Origin: [Pseudomonas] carboxydohydrogena
GTDB taxonomy: Bacteria; Pseudomonadota; Alphaproteobacteria; Rhizobiales; Xanthobacteraceae
Assembly: GCF_029030725.1 (NCBI RefSeq)
Contig: NZ_CP113162.1
Span: 1,548,501-1,612,500 of the forward strand
Direction: 5' to 3'
DNA: 64,000 nucleotides
Shown in pieces: positions 46,310-55,891 of the stretch. The position numbers were made by a program, and so were the translations under genes. The notes under the pieces were generated by a model that had not been told where the DNA came from, ran no database searches, and saw only the letters and a program-made list of their open reading frames with translations. Each line of letters opens with the position of its first letter. Positions within the stretch are counted from its first letter, which is position 1.

Positions 46310-46485
46310 CGATCTCTCCTGAATCGTCTGGTGGTCCGATTCCAACATTCGCGTCCCACGCGGCTGTTCGTGAACGGGTCCGGTTCCGTGGTCAATACAC
46401 TTCGACGCCAGTGGTTCGCTCCGGGTTCGGTCTTTCCCATAAAACCTTCGTTAAGGCTGTTTATTCGCACACGTTTCAGTGTGGC

Positions 46486-46527
46486 TTGACGAAAGAACAG
46501 ATATAGAACATTGTTCTTGGTATGTTC
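46486..46527 (+). promoter_or_regulatory. Double LexA box (SOS operator) over a candidate promoter
   Basis: GAAC-AGATATA-GAAC (46495-46509) and GTTC-TTGGTAT-GTTC (46513-46527) each match the alphaproteobacterial LexA box GAAC-N7-GAAC (complement GTTC-N7-GTTC), and together they form one large palindrome. TTGACG at 46486-46491 is a good -35, placing the boxes over the spacer and -10. The only gene in close range downstream is the 32-residue ORF at 46570. Confidence 0.72.
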
Positions 46528-46569
46528 CAACCAAGTTTTCCGGGGCTTTCCGGGATCAAGGAGACGATC

Positions 46570-46668
46570 ATGCTGAAGATGTTCTTTGAAGAAGCCGCTG
46601 CTTTGACTTCGCTGGTGCTGTTTGTCGGGACCGTCGCGGTATGGGCGCACCTCATTCCGCAACTGTAA
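46570..46668 (+). CDS. 32-residue membrane protein, probably SOS-induced
   Basis: ATG 46570 to TAA 46668 encodes a peptide beginning MLKMFFEEAAALTSLVLFVG and ending AHLIPQL. It has a short charged N-terminus (Lys, two Glu), then one transmembrane helix (about 10-28) containing Trp25. AAGGAG sits 8 bases before the ATG, a strong Shine-Dalgarno. The double LexA box ends 42 bases upstream, so the gene should be switched on by DNA damage. Size, topology and control resemble SOS-induced membrane peptides such as Caulobacter SidA (division inhibitor) or E. coli TisB, but I see no sequence match and do not assign it to either. Confidence 0.72.
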   Translation: MLKMFFEEAAALTSLVLFVGTVAVWAHLIPQL

Positions 46669-46830
46669 ATGGCTTGGCAAAGGGTATCGGGCCGCAGGCT
46701 GGGGAAAGGGATGATAGTGCCGCTCAAGGTGCTGTTCCGCATGGACAGGGGGAAGTGCGGGCGGCACCGTTGAGCCAGTGAGTCGCTTTCACGCAGCTTA
46801 CAAATTCCCAGCCCATGAAAGTCTGCCCGG

Positions 46831-49800
46831 ATGGCGTCCCCCGGATTTATCCATCTTCATGTCCACTCGGCGTATTCGCTGTTGCAGGGGGCGATGAAGA
46901 TTCCCAAGCTCGCCGAGCTTGCGAAGGCGGACCATCAGCCGGCACTGGCGCTGACCGACCGCGACAACATGTTCGGCGCGCTGGAATTCTCCGAGAAACT
47001 TGCGAGCTCAGGGATTCAGCCGATCGTCGGCTGCGCGCTCGCCATTGATTTCGGCGACGTCGATCCGAACGCGCGCAACGCGCAGGCGCTCGGCCCGGCG
47101 CGCATCGTGATGCTGGCCGCGAACGAGGAGGGTTACCGTAGCCTGATGCGGCTCAACTCGCGTGCCTTCCTCGACATGCCCGCGCAGCAGATCCCGCACG
47201 TCAAGGCAGACTGGCTTAAGGACGACACCAGCGGCCTGATCGCGCTGACAGGCGGGCCGGAGGGTCCGGTGTCGCAAGCGCTTCTCGCCGAGCAGCCGGA
47301 ACTGGCGTTGCAACGGGTGGAGGCGCTGGCGGGCCTGTTCGGCGACCGCCTCTATCTCGAACTGCAACGCCATGGGCTCGACACCGAGCGGCGCATCGAG
47401 AGCGCGTTGATCGATATCGCCTACGGCAAGGGCCTGCCGCTGGTCGCGACCAACGAGCCGTATTTCGCCACCGCCGACGATTACGAATCCCACGATGCGC
47501 TGCTGTGCATCGCGGGCGGGCGGCTGATCGCGGAAACCGAGCGCGCGCATCTCACGCCGGACCACCGCTTCAAGACTCGCGCCGAGATGGCCGTGCTGTT
47601 CGCCGATCTGCCCGAGGCGCTGGCGTCCACGGTCGAGATCGCGCGGCGTTGCGCGTTCCGCCCGAAAACACGCAAGCCGATCCTGCCGCACTTTACCGTC
47701 AGTGAGCATCACGAAGACCCGTCCGCCGCCGAGGCGGCCGAGTTGCAGCGGCAGGCCGAGGAGGGGCTGGCGCACCGGATCGAAAAGCACGGGATGGCGG
47801 AGGGGCAGACCGAGGAGGACTATCGCACGCGCCTCGCCTTCGAACTCGATGTCATCAGGCGGATGAAATATCCGGGGTACTTCCTGATCGTGTCCGACTT
47901 CATCAAGTGGGCGAAGGCGCAGGGCATTCCGGTCGGGCCGGGGCGCGGCTCCGGCGCGGGCTCGCTGGTGGCCTATGCGCTGACCATCACCGATCTCGAT
48001 CCGCTGCGTTTCGGCCTGCTGTTCGAACGCTTCCTCAACCCCGAGCGCGTGTCGATGCCGGACTTCGACATCGACTTCTGTCAGGATCGCCGCGGCGAGG
48101 TGATCCATTACGTGCAGGAGCGCTATGGCCGCGATCAGGTCGGCCAGATCATCACCTTCGGCACCTTGCAGGCGCGCGGCGTGCTGCGCGACGTCGGCCG
48201 CGTGTTGCAGATGCCATATGGGCAGGTCGACAAGCTCACCAAGCTGGTGCCGCAGAATCCCGCCGCGCCCGTGACCCTCGCAGCCGCCATCGCGGGCGAG
48301 CCCAAGCTGCAAGCCTTCCGCGACGAGGACCCGGTGGTGGCGCGCGCGTTCGACATCGCCATGCGCCTCGAGGGCCTGACGCGTCACGCCTCGACCCACG
48401 CGGCGGGCATCGTGATCGGCGACCGGCCGCTGTCCGAACTTGTGCCGATGTACCGCGATCCGAAATCCGACATGCCGGTGACCCAGTTCAATATGAAATG
48501 GGTCGAGCCTGCGGGCCTCGTGAAGTTCGACTTCCTCGGCCTCAAGACGCTGACGGTACTCGACGTCGCGGTGAAACTTTTGAAGCAGCGCGACATCCAT
48601 GTCGATCTTGCGCACCTGCCGCTCGACGACAAGCCGACCTACGAGATGCTGACGCGCGGCGACGTGGTCGGCGTGTTCCAGGTTGAAAGTCAGGGCATGC
48701 GCCGCGCGCTGGTCGATATGCGGCCCGACCGTTTCGAGGACATCATCGCGCTGGTCGCGCTCTATCGTCCCGGCCCGATGGCGAACATCCCGACCTATTG
48801 TGCGCGCAAGCACGGCGACGAGGAGCCGGAATATCTGCATCCGGTGCTGGAGCCGATTTTGAAGGAGACGTTCGGCGTCATCATCTATCAGGAACAGGTG
48901 ATGCAGATCGCGCAGGTGATGGCGGGCTACTCGCTCGGCGAAGCCGACCTCCTGCGCCGCGCGATGGGCAAGAAGATTCGCGCCGAGATGGAAAAGCAGC
49001 GCGTGCGCTTCGTCTCCGGTTCGGTCGAACACAGCATCAGCAAGGGGCAGGCCGACCAGATTTTCGAGCTGCTGGCGAAATTCGCCGACTACGGCTTCAA
49101 CAAGAGCCATGCCGCCGCCTACGCGCTGGTGTCGTACCAGACCGCTTACATGAAAGCGCATTATCCGGTGGAGTTCATCGCCGCGTCGATGACGCTCGAC
49201 ACCGGCAACACCGACAAGCTGTCCGAATTCCGCGCCGAGGCGCAGCGGCTCGGCATCAAGGTGGAGCCGCCGTCGATCAATCGCTCGGAGGGCACCTTCA
49301 CCGTCGGCGGCAACACCATCTTCTACTCGCTCGCGGCGCTGAAGGGCGTGGGTTCGCAGGCTGTCGAGATGATCGTGGAGGCGCGCAAGAACGGCGGGCC
49401 GTTCACCTCGCTCGCGGATTTCGCCGCGCGCGTTCCGCCGCGCGCGATCAACAAGCGCGTGCTGGAAAGCCTTGCCGCCGCTGGTGTGTTCGACGAATTC
49501 AACCCGAACCGCGCGGCGGTGTTTGCGGGCGCCGACGCGATCCTCGCTGCCTGCCAGCGCGCGAATGACGCGGTGACGCTCGGGCAGAGCGATATGTTCG
49601 GCGGACAGAGCGGTGCGCCGACGCTGATCCTGCCGAATGTCGAGCCGTGGTTGCCCGCCGAACGGCTGCAACGCGAATACGGCGCGGTCGGATTCTTCCT
49701 GTCCGGCCATCCGCTCGACGATTACAAGGTCGTGTTGCAGCGTCTCAGCGTGCAGTCGTGGGCGGAGTTCTCCAGCGCGGTGAAGAACGGGCGCACGGCG

Positions 49801-50298
49801 GGAAAGGTTGCCGCCACCGTGGTGTCGCGCATGGAGCGCCGTACCAAGACCGGCAACAAGATGGGCATCATCGGCCTGTCCGATCCGACCGGACATTTCG
49901 AGGCGGTGCTGTTTTCCGAGGCGCTCGGCCAGTTCCGCGACATGCTGGAACCGGGGCTCGTGGTGCTGTTGCAGCTTGCCGCCGAATTGCAGGGCGAGGA
50001 CGTACGCGCCCGCATCAACAATGTCGAACTGCTCGATCAGGCAGCCGCGAAAACGCCGATGGCGCTCAAGATATTCGTGCGCGACGACAAGCCGGTCGAA
50101 TCGATCCGCCGCCGTCTGGAGGATCATGCGCAGGGGGCAGCCGCACGCTCGGGCAGCGCGGGCGAAGTCACGGTGGTGATGATGCTCGACCTCGAAACCG
50201 AGGTGGACATGAAGCTGCCCGGCCGCTTCAAGGTGTCGCCGCAGATCGCGGGCGCGCTGAAGGCGATCTCCGGCGTGGTGGATGTGCAGACGCTGTAA
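46831..50298 (+). CDS. dnaE: DNA polymerase III alpha subunit
   Basis: The replicative polymerase catalytic subunit. The 1155-residue product starts with a PHP domain (FIHLHVHSAYSLLQGAMKI, residues 6-24). The C-family polymerase core has VGPGRGSGAGSLVAYAL, the catalytic MPDFDIDFCQDRRGEVI and HASTHAAGIVIGDRPLSEL. A helix-hairpin-helix and an OB-fold region (AGKVAATVVSRMERRTKTGN) follow. Length and motifs fit DnaE1, not the error-prone DnaE2. ATG 46831 is directly preceded by a Shine-Dalgarno-poor stretch. The SOS boxes 300 bases upstream act on the small ORF in between; read-through into dnaE is possible. Confidence 0.97.
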   Translation: MASPGFIHLHVHSAYSLLQGAMKIPKLAELAKADHQPALALTDRDNMFGALEFSEKLASSGIQPIVGCALAIDFGDVDPNARNAQALGPARIVMLAANEEGYRSLMRLNSRAFLDMPAQQIPHVKADWLKDDTSGLIALTGGPEGPVSQALLAEQPELALQRVEALAGLFGDRLYLELQRHGLDTERRIESALIDIAYGKGLPLVATNEPYFATADDYESHDALLCIAGGRLIAETERAHLTPDHRFKTRAEMAVLFADLPEALASTVEIARRCAFRPKTRKPILPHFTVSEHHEDPSAAEAAELQRQAEEGLAHRIEKHGMAEGQTEEDYRTRLAFELDVIRRMKYPGYFLIVSDFIKWAKAQGIPVGPGRGSGAGSLVAYALTITDLDPLRFGLLFERFLNPERVSMPDFDIDFCQDRRGEVIHYVQERYGRDQVGQIITFGTLQARGVLRDVGRVLQMPYGQVDKLTKLVPQNPAAPVTLAAAIAGEPKLQAFRDEDPVVARAFDIAMRLEGLTRHASTHAAGIVIGDRPLSELVPMYRDPKSDMPVTQFNMKWVEPAGLVKFDFLGLKTLTVLDVAVKLLKQRDIHVDLAHLPLDDKPTYEMLTRGDVVGVFQVESQGMRRALVDMRPDRFEDIIALVALYRPGPMANIPTYCARKHGDEEPEYLHPVLEPILKETFGVIIYQEQVMQIAQVMAGYSLGEADLLRRAMGKKIRAEMEKQRVRFVSGSVEHSISKGQADQIFELLAKFADYGFNKSHAAAYALVSYQTAYMKAHYPVEFIAASMTLDTGNTDKLSEFRAEAQRLGIKVEPPSINRSEGTFTVGGNTIFYSLAALKGVGSQAVEMIVEARKNGGPFTSLADFAARVPPRAINKRVLESLAAAGVFDEFNPNRAAVFAGADAILAACQRANDAVTLGQSDMFGGQSGAPTLILPNVEPWLPAERLQREYGAVGFFLSGHPLDDYKVVLQRLSVQSWAEFSSAVKNGRTAGKVAATVVSRMERRTKTGNKMGIIGLSDPTGHFEAVLFSEALGQFRDMLEPGLVVLLQLAAELQGEDVRARINNVELLDQAAAKTPMALKIFVRDDKPVESIRRRLEDHAQGAAARSGSAGEVTVVMMLDLETEVDMKLPGRFKVSPQIAGALKAISGVVDVQTL

Positions 50299-50427
50299 TC
50301 CGCGCGGCCTGGAAGATTGCCTGATTTTAATATCATTCAAATTCCCGCCGGGGCGGCGTTCAAACAATATTCAGACACGCCCGTGCCGAATGTGCCATGA
50401 TCGCGAAGTATCGCATCGGAGGCTGTC

Positions 50428-52833
50428 ATGGCGTTTCGTCTCGTGGGATTTGTTGCTGCTGTCGCTTTGCTCGCCGGAGCGGTGCTTCCGGTATCCGGTC
50501 AGGCGCAACAGCAGCCGTCGCAACAGCCTCAGGAAAAGCGCATCGCGCTGGTGATCGGCAACGGCTCCTATGCCAAGGCGCCGCTCGCGACCGCCGCGAA
50601 TGACGCAGGTCTCGTCGCGCAGACCTTGCAGGCCGCCGGATTCGATGTGATCGGCGCGCGCGATCTCGACGGCGACACGCTGCGCGGCAGCTTCCGCGAT
50701 TTCATCCAGAAGGCCGAAGCCTCCGGACCCGATACGGTGGCGATGGTCTATCTCTCGGGCTACGGCCTGCAACTCGCGGGCGAGAACTATTTCGTCCCGG
50801 TCGATTCCAAGATCGAGCGCGACACCGACATTCCGACCGAGGGTCTGCGCCTCAACGACTACATGCGCCAGTTGGCGGCGTTGCCGCTGAAGGCGGGCGT
50901 CGTCGTGCTCGATATCGCGCGCCAGCAGCCTTTCATTGACGGGAACGCGCAGATTGCGAGCGGTCTTGCGCTGGTCGATCCCGAGCCGAAGATGCTGATC
51001 GCGTTCAACGCAGCGCCGGGCACGGTCGCGCCGGAGGAGCAGGGCGCTTATGGCGCCTACGCGCAGGCGCTGGCCGAGATGATCCGCGCGGGCGGCCTGC
51101 CGCTGCCGGAATTGTTCGATCGCGTGCGGCTGCGCGTCAACGAAACCACCAAGGGCGCGCAGGTGCCATGGGACGTGCAAAAGGTGGACGCACCGTTCGT
51201 GTTCTTCGACCGCGCGCCCGACGCGCCGCCACAGGCCTCGCCCGAACAGGCGCAGGCCGCGCGCAACAAGCCGATCAGGGACATGGGCGCGCAGGATGCC
51301 TATGCCGCGGCGCTCGAGCGCGACACGCTGCAAGGCTATGAGGATTTCCTCGGCGCCTATGGCGGCGATCCGATGGCCAAGCGCGTACGCGTCATCGTGG
51401 CCGCGCGGCGCGAGGCGATCACATGGCGGCGCACCTATCGTACCGACACGCCGGATGCCTACTGGTCGTATCTGCGCCGCTACCCGCATGGCCCGCACGC
51501 CGCCGACGCGCGCCGCCGCCTTTCGATTCTGTCCGCCGCGCTGGAGCCGCCGCAATCGTTCGCGATGATCGATTACGACGTGCCGCCGCCGCCGCCGGAC
51601 GAGATCGTCTATGTCGATCGTCCGGTGCTGATGTTCTCCGATCCGGATTTCGATTTCGCGCCGCCGCCGCCGCCGCCGGTTTACTATCTGCCGCCGCCGC
51701 CGGATGATTTCATCGACCTGCCGGCGCCGTATTATTCGGACGATCTGTATGTCCTGCCGCAGCCGGTGTTCGTGCCGATCCCGATCTTCGTGCGTCCGCC
51801 GATCTACGTGCGTCCGCCGCAGCACGACTTCCTGTTCGCCAACATCCACAACCGCGCGGTGATCGACAGCCAGATCAACCGGCGCGGGCCGGGAGGGTTC
51901 AATCGGCCGGGAGGCCCGATGATTCCGCCGGGCGGGAAGGGACCGATGGTCCAGCATCCGTTCAATGCCGGGCCGGTGCTGCCCGGCGCGGTGCAGAGGC
52001 GCGCCACGCTCATTTCGGAAGGCAAGGCGCAGCGTCCGGCGAGCTCGCTCATCAATCCGCGCGCCAATCTCGGCAACGTCGATCGCCGCGCGCCGCTTCC
52101 GGGACCGCGCAAGTTCGGCCCCGGCGTAGCCACGCCGCCGGGCGCTCCGGGTGCACGCACCATGACGCCGCCTGCGATGCCGGGCCGCAATGCGCTGCCC
52201 GTGCCGGGTCGTGGCAATGTCCCGAATGCGCCCGCGATGCGCGGGCCGCAACAGCCCGGTCAACTGGGCCAGCCCGGCGCGCGTCCGGGTGGCCCGGGTG
52301 CTCCGAATGTTGCCGCTCCCAATGCTGGTGCTCCGAATGCCGGTGGTCCGGGTGCGGGCGGACCGGGGCGGATGGGACCGGCTCCCGGCCAGCGCGGACC
52401 CGATGCGAACAGGCCCGGCCTCAACCGGCCGGACGCGAGTCGTCCGGGCATGAACCGTCCGGGTATGAGCAGGCCGGGGCCGGATGCGATGAGGCCGCCA
52501 TCGGCCCGGCCGGCACCGCCGCCGTCCGCGATGCGGCCCGCGCCGCAGGCCCAGCGGCCGATGCCGTCACGGCCCGCGCCCCAGATGCGCCCGCAAATGC
52601 AGCCCCGGATGGCGCCTCCGCCCCGTCAGGCAGCCCCACAACCGCGCATGGCGCCGCCACCCCGGATGGCTCCGCAGCGGCCGCCGCCGATGGCCCGGCC
52701 TGCGGCACCCCCGCGTCCGGCCCCGATGGCGCGGCCCGCGCCGCCGCCGCGCATGGCTGCACCTCCAAGAGCGGCCCCGCCACCACGGGCGGCCCCGGCC
52801 AAGCGGTGCCCGCCGAACGCACCGAAATGCTGA
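50428..52833 (+). CDS. Secreted caspase-fold protein lacking the catalytic dyad, with long Pro-rich tail
   Basis: An 801-residue exported protein with a signal peptide (cleavage near SGQAQ). A caspase-like (peptidase C14) domain spans about 37-260, starting KRIALVIGNGSYAKAPLATAANDA. Active relatives have GHG and DACR at the His and Cys positions. Here they read SGYGLQL (Y112) and LDIARQQPF (A164), so both catalytic residues are missing. Residues 290-370 hold a helical repeat-like part. From about 380 to the end it is Pro/Ala/Arg/Met low-complexity sequence, closing with RCPPNAPKC. GGAGGC precedes the ATG. A binding or scaffold role in the periplasm is inferred. Confidence 0.82.
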   Translation: MAFRLVGFVAAVALLAGAVLPVSGQAQQQPSQQPQEKRIALVIGNGSYAKAPLATAANDAGLVAQTLQAAGFDVIGARDLDGDTLRGSFRDFIQKAEASGPDTVAMVYLSGYGLQLAGENYFVPVDSKIERDTDIPTEGLRLNDYMRQLAALPLKAGVVVLDIARQQPFIDGNAQIASGLALVDPEPKMLIAFNAAPGTVAPEEQGAYGAYAQALAEMIRAGGLPLPELFDRVRLRVNETTKGAQVPWDVQKVDAPFVFFDRAPDAPPQASPEQAQAARNKPIRDMGAQDAYAAALERDTLQGYEDFLGAYGGDPMAKRVRVIVAARREAITWRRTYRTDTPDAYWSYLRRYPHGPHAADARRRLSILSAALEPPQSFAMIDYDVPPPPPDEIVYVDRPVLMFSDPDFDFAPPPPPPVYYLPPPPDDFIDLPAPYYSDDLYVLPQPVFVPIPIFVRPPIYVRPPQHDFLFANIHNRAVIDSQINRRGPGGFNRPGGPMIPPGGKGPMVQHPFNAGPVLPGAVQRRATLISEGKAQRPASSLINPRANLGNVDRRAPLPGPRKFGPGVATPPGAPGARTMTPPAMPGRNALPVPGRGNVPNAPAMRGPQQPGQLGQPGARPGGPGAPNVAAPNAGAPNAGGPGAGGPGRMGPAPGQRGPDANRPGLNRPDASRPGMNRPGMSRPGPDAMRPPSARPAPPPSAMRPAPQAQRPMPSRPAPQMRPQMQPRMAPPPRQAAPQPRMAPPPRMAPQRPPPMARPAAPPRPAPMARPAPPPRMAAPPRAAPPPRAAPAKRCPPNAPKC

Positions 52834-52841
52834 AAAAGACC

Positions 52842-52872
52842 AGGCCGGCGGGCATCCCGCCGGCCTTCTTTT
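52842..52872 (+). terminator. Terminator of the pseudo-caspase gene
   Basis: AGGCCGGCGGG (52842-52852), a CAT loop and CCCGCCGGCCT (52856-52866) form a perfect 11-bp stem followed by TCTTTT. Confidence 0.9.
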
Positions 52873-52908
52873 CGGGGCGGGCGGGGAGCAAATAATGCCC
52901 CCAAATCC

Positions 52909-52937
52909 TTGCTTTATGCCCCCTTCGTGGGTATAAG
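52909..52937 (+). promoter_or_regulatory. Candidate rpsB promoter
   Basis: TTGCTT (52909-52914), a 17-base spacer and TATAAG (52932-52937) lie 139 bases before the rpsB ATG. It is one of the best-matching promoter candidates in the window and leaves a long leader that could carry ribosomal-protein feedback control. Confidence 0.6.
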
Positions 52938-53075
52938 CCGCGCCATCTCACACGGAAACATGGCTGTCACAGGCCGTCCGGTGGCAACCGGGCCGCACGA
53001 AAGTGCCTATTGAAGGCACGATCCGAGGCTCATTGCTCACACGTTTCCGGAGGAACCAACCGGAGAATACATACA

Positions 53076-54074
53076 ATGGCGCTTCCCGATTTCTCGATGC
53101 GTCAGCTCTTGGAAGCTGGCGTTCACTTTGGTCACCAGTCTCACCGATGGAATCCGAAGATGGCGGATTACATCTTCGGTGCCCGCAACAACATCCACAT
53201 CATCGACCTCGCCCAGACCGTTCCGTTGCTGCATCGCGCGCTACAGGCGGTGAGCGACACTGTCGCCAAGGGCGGCCGTATCCTGTTCGTCGGCACCAAG
53301 CGTTCGGCGCAGGATGGCGTCGCGGAAGCCGCGAAGCGTTCGGCGCAGTATTTCGTCAACTCCCGCTGGCTCGGCGGCACGCTGACCAACTGGAAGACGG
53401 TGTCTGGCTCGATCAAGCGCCTGCGCCAGCTCGACGACATGCTGGGCTCGGCCGAAGGCAACCAGTACACCAAGAAAGAGCGCCTCACGCTTCAGCGCGA
53501 GCGCGACAAGCTCGACCGCTCGCTCGGCGGCATCAAGGACATGGGCGGTCTGCCCGACCTGATCTTCGTGATCGACACCAACAAGGAAGACATCGCGATC
53601 CAGGAGGCCCAGCGCCTCAACATCCCGGTCGCGGCGATTGTCGATACCAATTGCGACCCGAAGGGCATCACCTACGTCGTTCCGGGTAACGACGACGCGG
53701 GCCGCGCCATCGCGCTGTATTGCGACCTCATCGCGCGTGCGGCCATCGACGGCATTTCGCGCGGTCAGGGCGATGCCGGCGTCGATCTCGGCGCCATGGT
53801 CAACCCGCCGAAGGAAGACGCTGCGGCGGCTCCGAAGACTGACGGTTTCCAGGGCCTCGCCGGTCCGCGCGGCGTTGCCGACGACCTCAAGAAGCTGTCG
53901 GGCGTGTCCGGCGCGATCGAGAAGAAGCTCAACGATCTCGGCGTTTTCCACTACTGGCAGATCGCCGAACTCGACCACGACACCGCGCACAAGATCGGCG
54001 AGGAAGTCGGTCTTCCGGCTCGTGCCGATGGCTGGGTTGCCCAGTCGAAGGCGCTGACCGCCGACGCGGAATAA
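53076..54074 (+). CDS. rpsB: 30S ribosomal protein S2
   Basis: A small-subunit protein at the head-body junction. The 332-residue product opens [20 protein letters not shown] and includes [14 protein letters not shown] and the [21 protein letters not shown] region. About 90 residues beyond the E. coli length form a C-terminal extension ([31 protein letters not shown]). It looks like a helix-hairpin-helix-type domain and is characteristic of alphaproteobacterial S2. GGAG lies 12 bases before ATG 53076; an in-frame upstream ATG (53010) adds non-family sequence. It is followed by an attenuator-like hairpin and tsf. Confidence 0.97.
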   Translation: MALPDFSMRQLLEAGVHFGHQSHRWNPKMADYIFGARNNIHIIDLAQTVPLLHRALQAVSDTVAKGGRILFVGTKRSAQDGVAEAAKRSAQYFVNSRWLGGTLTNWKTVSGSIKRLRQLDDMLGSAEGNQYTKKERLTLQRERDKLDRSLGGIKDMGGLPDLIFVIDTNKEDIAIQEAQRLNIPVAAIVDTNCDPKGITYVVPGNDDAGRAIALYCDLIARAAIDGISRGQGDAGVDLGAMVNPPKEDAAAAPKTDGFQGLAGPRGVADDLKKLSGVSGAIEKKLNDLGVFHYWQIAELDHDTAHKIGEEVGLPARADGWVAQSKALTADAE

Positions 54075-54088
54075 TTCAAGATCACTTC

Positions 54089-54117
54089 GCGGCCGGCTCT
54101 GCCGGCCGCATCATTTT
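54089..54117 (+). terminator. Hairpin between rpsB and tsf (terminator or attenuator)
   Basis: GCGGCCGGC (54089-54097), a TCT loop and GCCGGCCGC (54101-54109) form a perfect 9-bp stem, then ATCATTTTC. The T tract is weak, so partial read-through into tsf is expected, as in other bacteria with a leaky terminator at this junction. Confidence 0.65.
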
Positions 54118-54192
54118 CAGGCAAGAAACGCCCTGTAAGACGATGGCATGCGGCACCGCAGCCGCGAACTACAGGCGAGAGGGTATTGGACA

Positions 54193-55116
54193 ATGGCAAC
54201 GATCTCAGCAGCGATGGTCAAGGATCTGCGCGAAAAGACCGGCGCGGGCATGATGGATTGCAAGCAGGCGCTCAACGAAACCAATGGCGATATCGACGCG
54301 GCGGTGGACTGGCTGCGCAAGAAGGGCCTGTCGAAGGCCGCGAAGAAGGCCGGGCGTGTCGCCGCCGAGGGTCTGATCGGCGCGATCGTCTCCGGCACCA
54401 AGGGCGTTGTCGTCGAGGTCAACTCGGAAACCGATTTCGTGGCCCGCAACGAGCAGTTCCAGGGCCTCGTCAAGATGATCGGCCAGGTCGCGCTCGACGC
54501 AGGCTCCGATGTCGAAAAGATCAAGGCCGCCAAGGTCGGCGCCGTCACGGTGGAAGCCGCGATCAACGACGCCATCGCCACCATCGGCGAGAACATGACG
54601 CTGCGCCGCGCCGCCACGCTCTCGGTCGGCAATGGCGTGGTCGCCAGCTACGTGCATAACGCCGTCACCGATGGTCTCGGCAAGATGGGCGTGATCGTCG
54701 CGCTCGAATCGACCGGCAAGGCCGACGAACTGGCAGCCCTGGGCCGCCAGCTCGCGATGCATGTCGCCGCCGCCAATCCGCAGGCGCTGGACGCCGCCGG
54801 TCTCGACCCGCAGGTTGTCGCCCGCGAGAAGGACGTCATGGCCGACAAGTACCGCCAGCAGGGCAAGCCGGACGCGATGATCGCGAAGATCGTCGAATCG
54901 GGCCTGAAGACCTACTACAAGGAAGTCACCTTGCTGGAGCAGGCCTTCATTCACGACAGCGGCAAGAGCGTCGCGCAGGCCGTGAAGGAAGCCGAAGGCA
55001 AGGTCGGCGCGCCTATCAAGGTTGCCGGATTTGTGCGCTATGCTCTCGGCGAGGGAATCGAGAAGGAAGAATCCGATTTCGCCGCCGAAGTCGCCGCAGC
55101 TGCCGGACAGGGCTGA
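54193..55116 (+). CDS. tsf: Elongation factor Ts
   Basis: The guanine-nucleotide exchange factor for EF-Tu. The 307-residue product has the N-terminal UBA-like domain with [21 protein letters not shown], then [20 protein letters not shown] (TDFVxRN signature, about 76-82) and the coiled-coil core. ATG 54193 gives [17 protein letters not shown]; an in-frame ATG at 54148 precedes non-family residues. pyrH follows after 42 bases. Confidence 0.97.
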   Translation: MATISAAMVKDLREKTGAGMMDCKQALNETNGDIDAAVDWLRKKGLSKAAKKAGRVAAEGLIGAIVSGTKGVVVEVNSETDFVARNEQFQGLVKMIGQVALDAGSDVEKIKAAKVGAVTVEAAINDAIATIGENMTLRRAATLSVGNGVVASYVHNAVTDGLGKMGVIVALESTGKADELAALGRQLAMHVAAANPQALDAAGLDPQVVAREKDVMADKYRQQGKPDAMIAKIVESGLKTYYKEVTLLEQAFIHDSGKSVAQAVKEAEGKVGAPIKVAGFVRYALGEGIEKEESDFAAEVAAAAGQG

Positions 55117-55158
55117 GCGGAGACTTCCGCTCAACCGATCTGGAAGGAACAACGCGTC

Positions 55159-55875
55159 ATGGGTGAGCCGCTCTATCGTCGCGTCGTGGTGAAACTGTCC
55201 GGCGAGTATCTCGCCGGTTCACAGCCTTTCGGCATCGATCAACCGACACTGGACCGCGTTGCGGCCGATCTCATCGCAGCGGTGGAGCGCGGCATTCAGG
55301 TTGCCGTCGTCGTTGGCGGCGGCAACATCTTCCGTGGCGTGGATGTGTCCTCGCGCGGCGTGTCGCGGCCGACCGGCGACACTATGGGCATGCTCGCCAC
55401 CGTCATGAACTGCCTCGCGCTGGAATCGGCGCTGGAGCGCAAGGGTCAATCCGCGCGCACGCTCTGCGCGCTGGCGATGCCGCAGGTGTGCGAACTGTTC
55501 ACCCGCAAGGCGGCGCTGCGTTATCTCGCGGACGGCCGCATCGTGCTGTTCGCGGGCGGCACCGGCAATCCGTTCTTCACCACCGATACCACAGCCGTGC
55601 TGCGCGCGAGCGAGATCGGCGCTCAGGCGGTGCTGAAGGCTACCAATGTGGACGGCGTCTACAGCGCCGACCCGAAGGTGGACAAGACCGCCAAGCGGTT
55701 CGAGCGGCTGACCCATTCCCAGGCCATCGAGGGCGGCTACAAGGTGATGGACGCCACGGCGTTCGCGCTTGCCCGCGAGAACTCATTGCCTATCATCGTG
55801 TTTTCAATCGCCGAATCCGGGTCGATCGGCGCAATTCTGGACGGCACCGGCAACGGCACCATCGTGGCCGGCTGA
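55159..55875 (+). CDS. pyrH: Uridylate kinase
   Basis: A hexameric UMP kinase making UDP for pyrimidine and cell-wall nucleotide synthesis. The 238-residue amino-acid-kinase-fold product shows [11 protein letters not shown] at the N-terminus, [15 protein letters not shown], the UMP-site GRPT-like region [15 protein letters not shown], and [23 protein letters not shown] precedes the ATG. It lies between tsf and frr, the standard order. Confidence 0.97.
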   Translation: MGEPLYRRVVVKLSGEYLAGSQPFGIDQPTLDRVAADLIAAVERGIQVAVVVGGGNIFRGVDVSSRGVSRPTGDTMGMLATVMNCLALESALERKGQSARTLCALAMPQVCELFTRKAALRYLADGRIVLFAGGTGNPFFTTDTTAVLRASEIGAQAVLKATNVDGVYSADPKVDKTAKRFERLTHSQAIEGGYKVMDATAFALARENSLPIIVFSIAESGSIGAILDGTGNGTIVAG

Positions 55876-55891
55876 CAAGGAGCGGAAGTTC

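Noticed and set aside
46366-46382. GTTCGTGAAC / GAAC-N7-GTTC near 46370 as a third LexA box
   Set aside because: The half-sites are inverted rather than direct repeats, so they do not fit the alphaproteobacterial LexA box, unlike the two boxes at 46495-46527.
47008-50367. 1119-codon open frame antisense to dnaE
   Set aside because: Same reason: a mirror of the dnaE codon bias, with no domain or ribosome-binding signal.
51580-52830. CCG/GCC-rich repeats as a CRISPR or DNA repeat array
   Set aside because: The periodicity comes from Pro-rich codons inside the pseudo-caspase tail; there are no regular spacers or repeat units. No CRISPR array was seen anywhere in the window.
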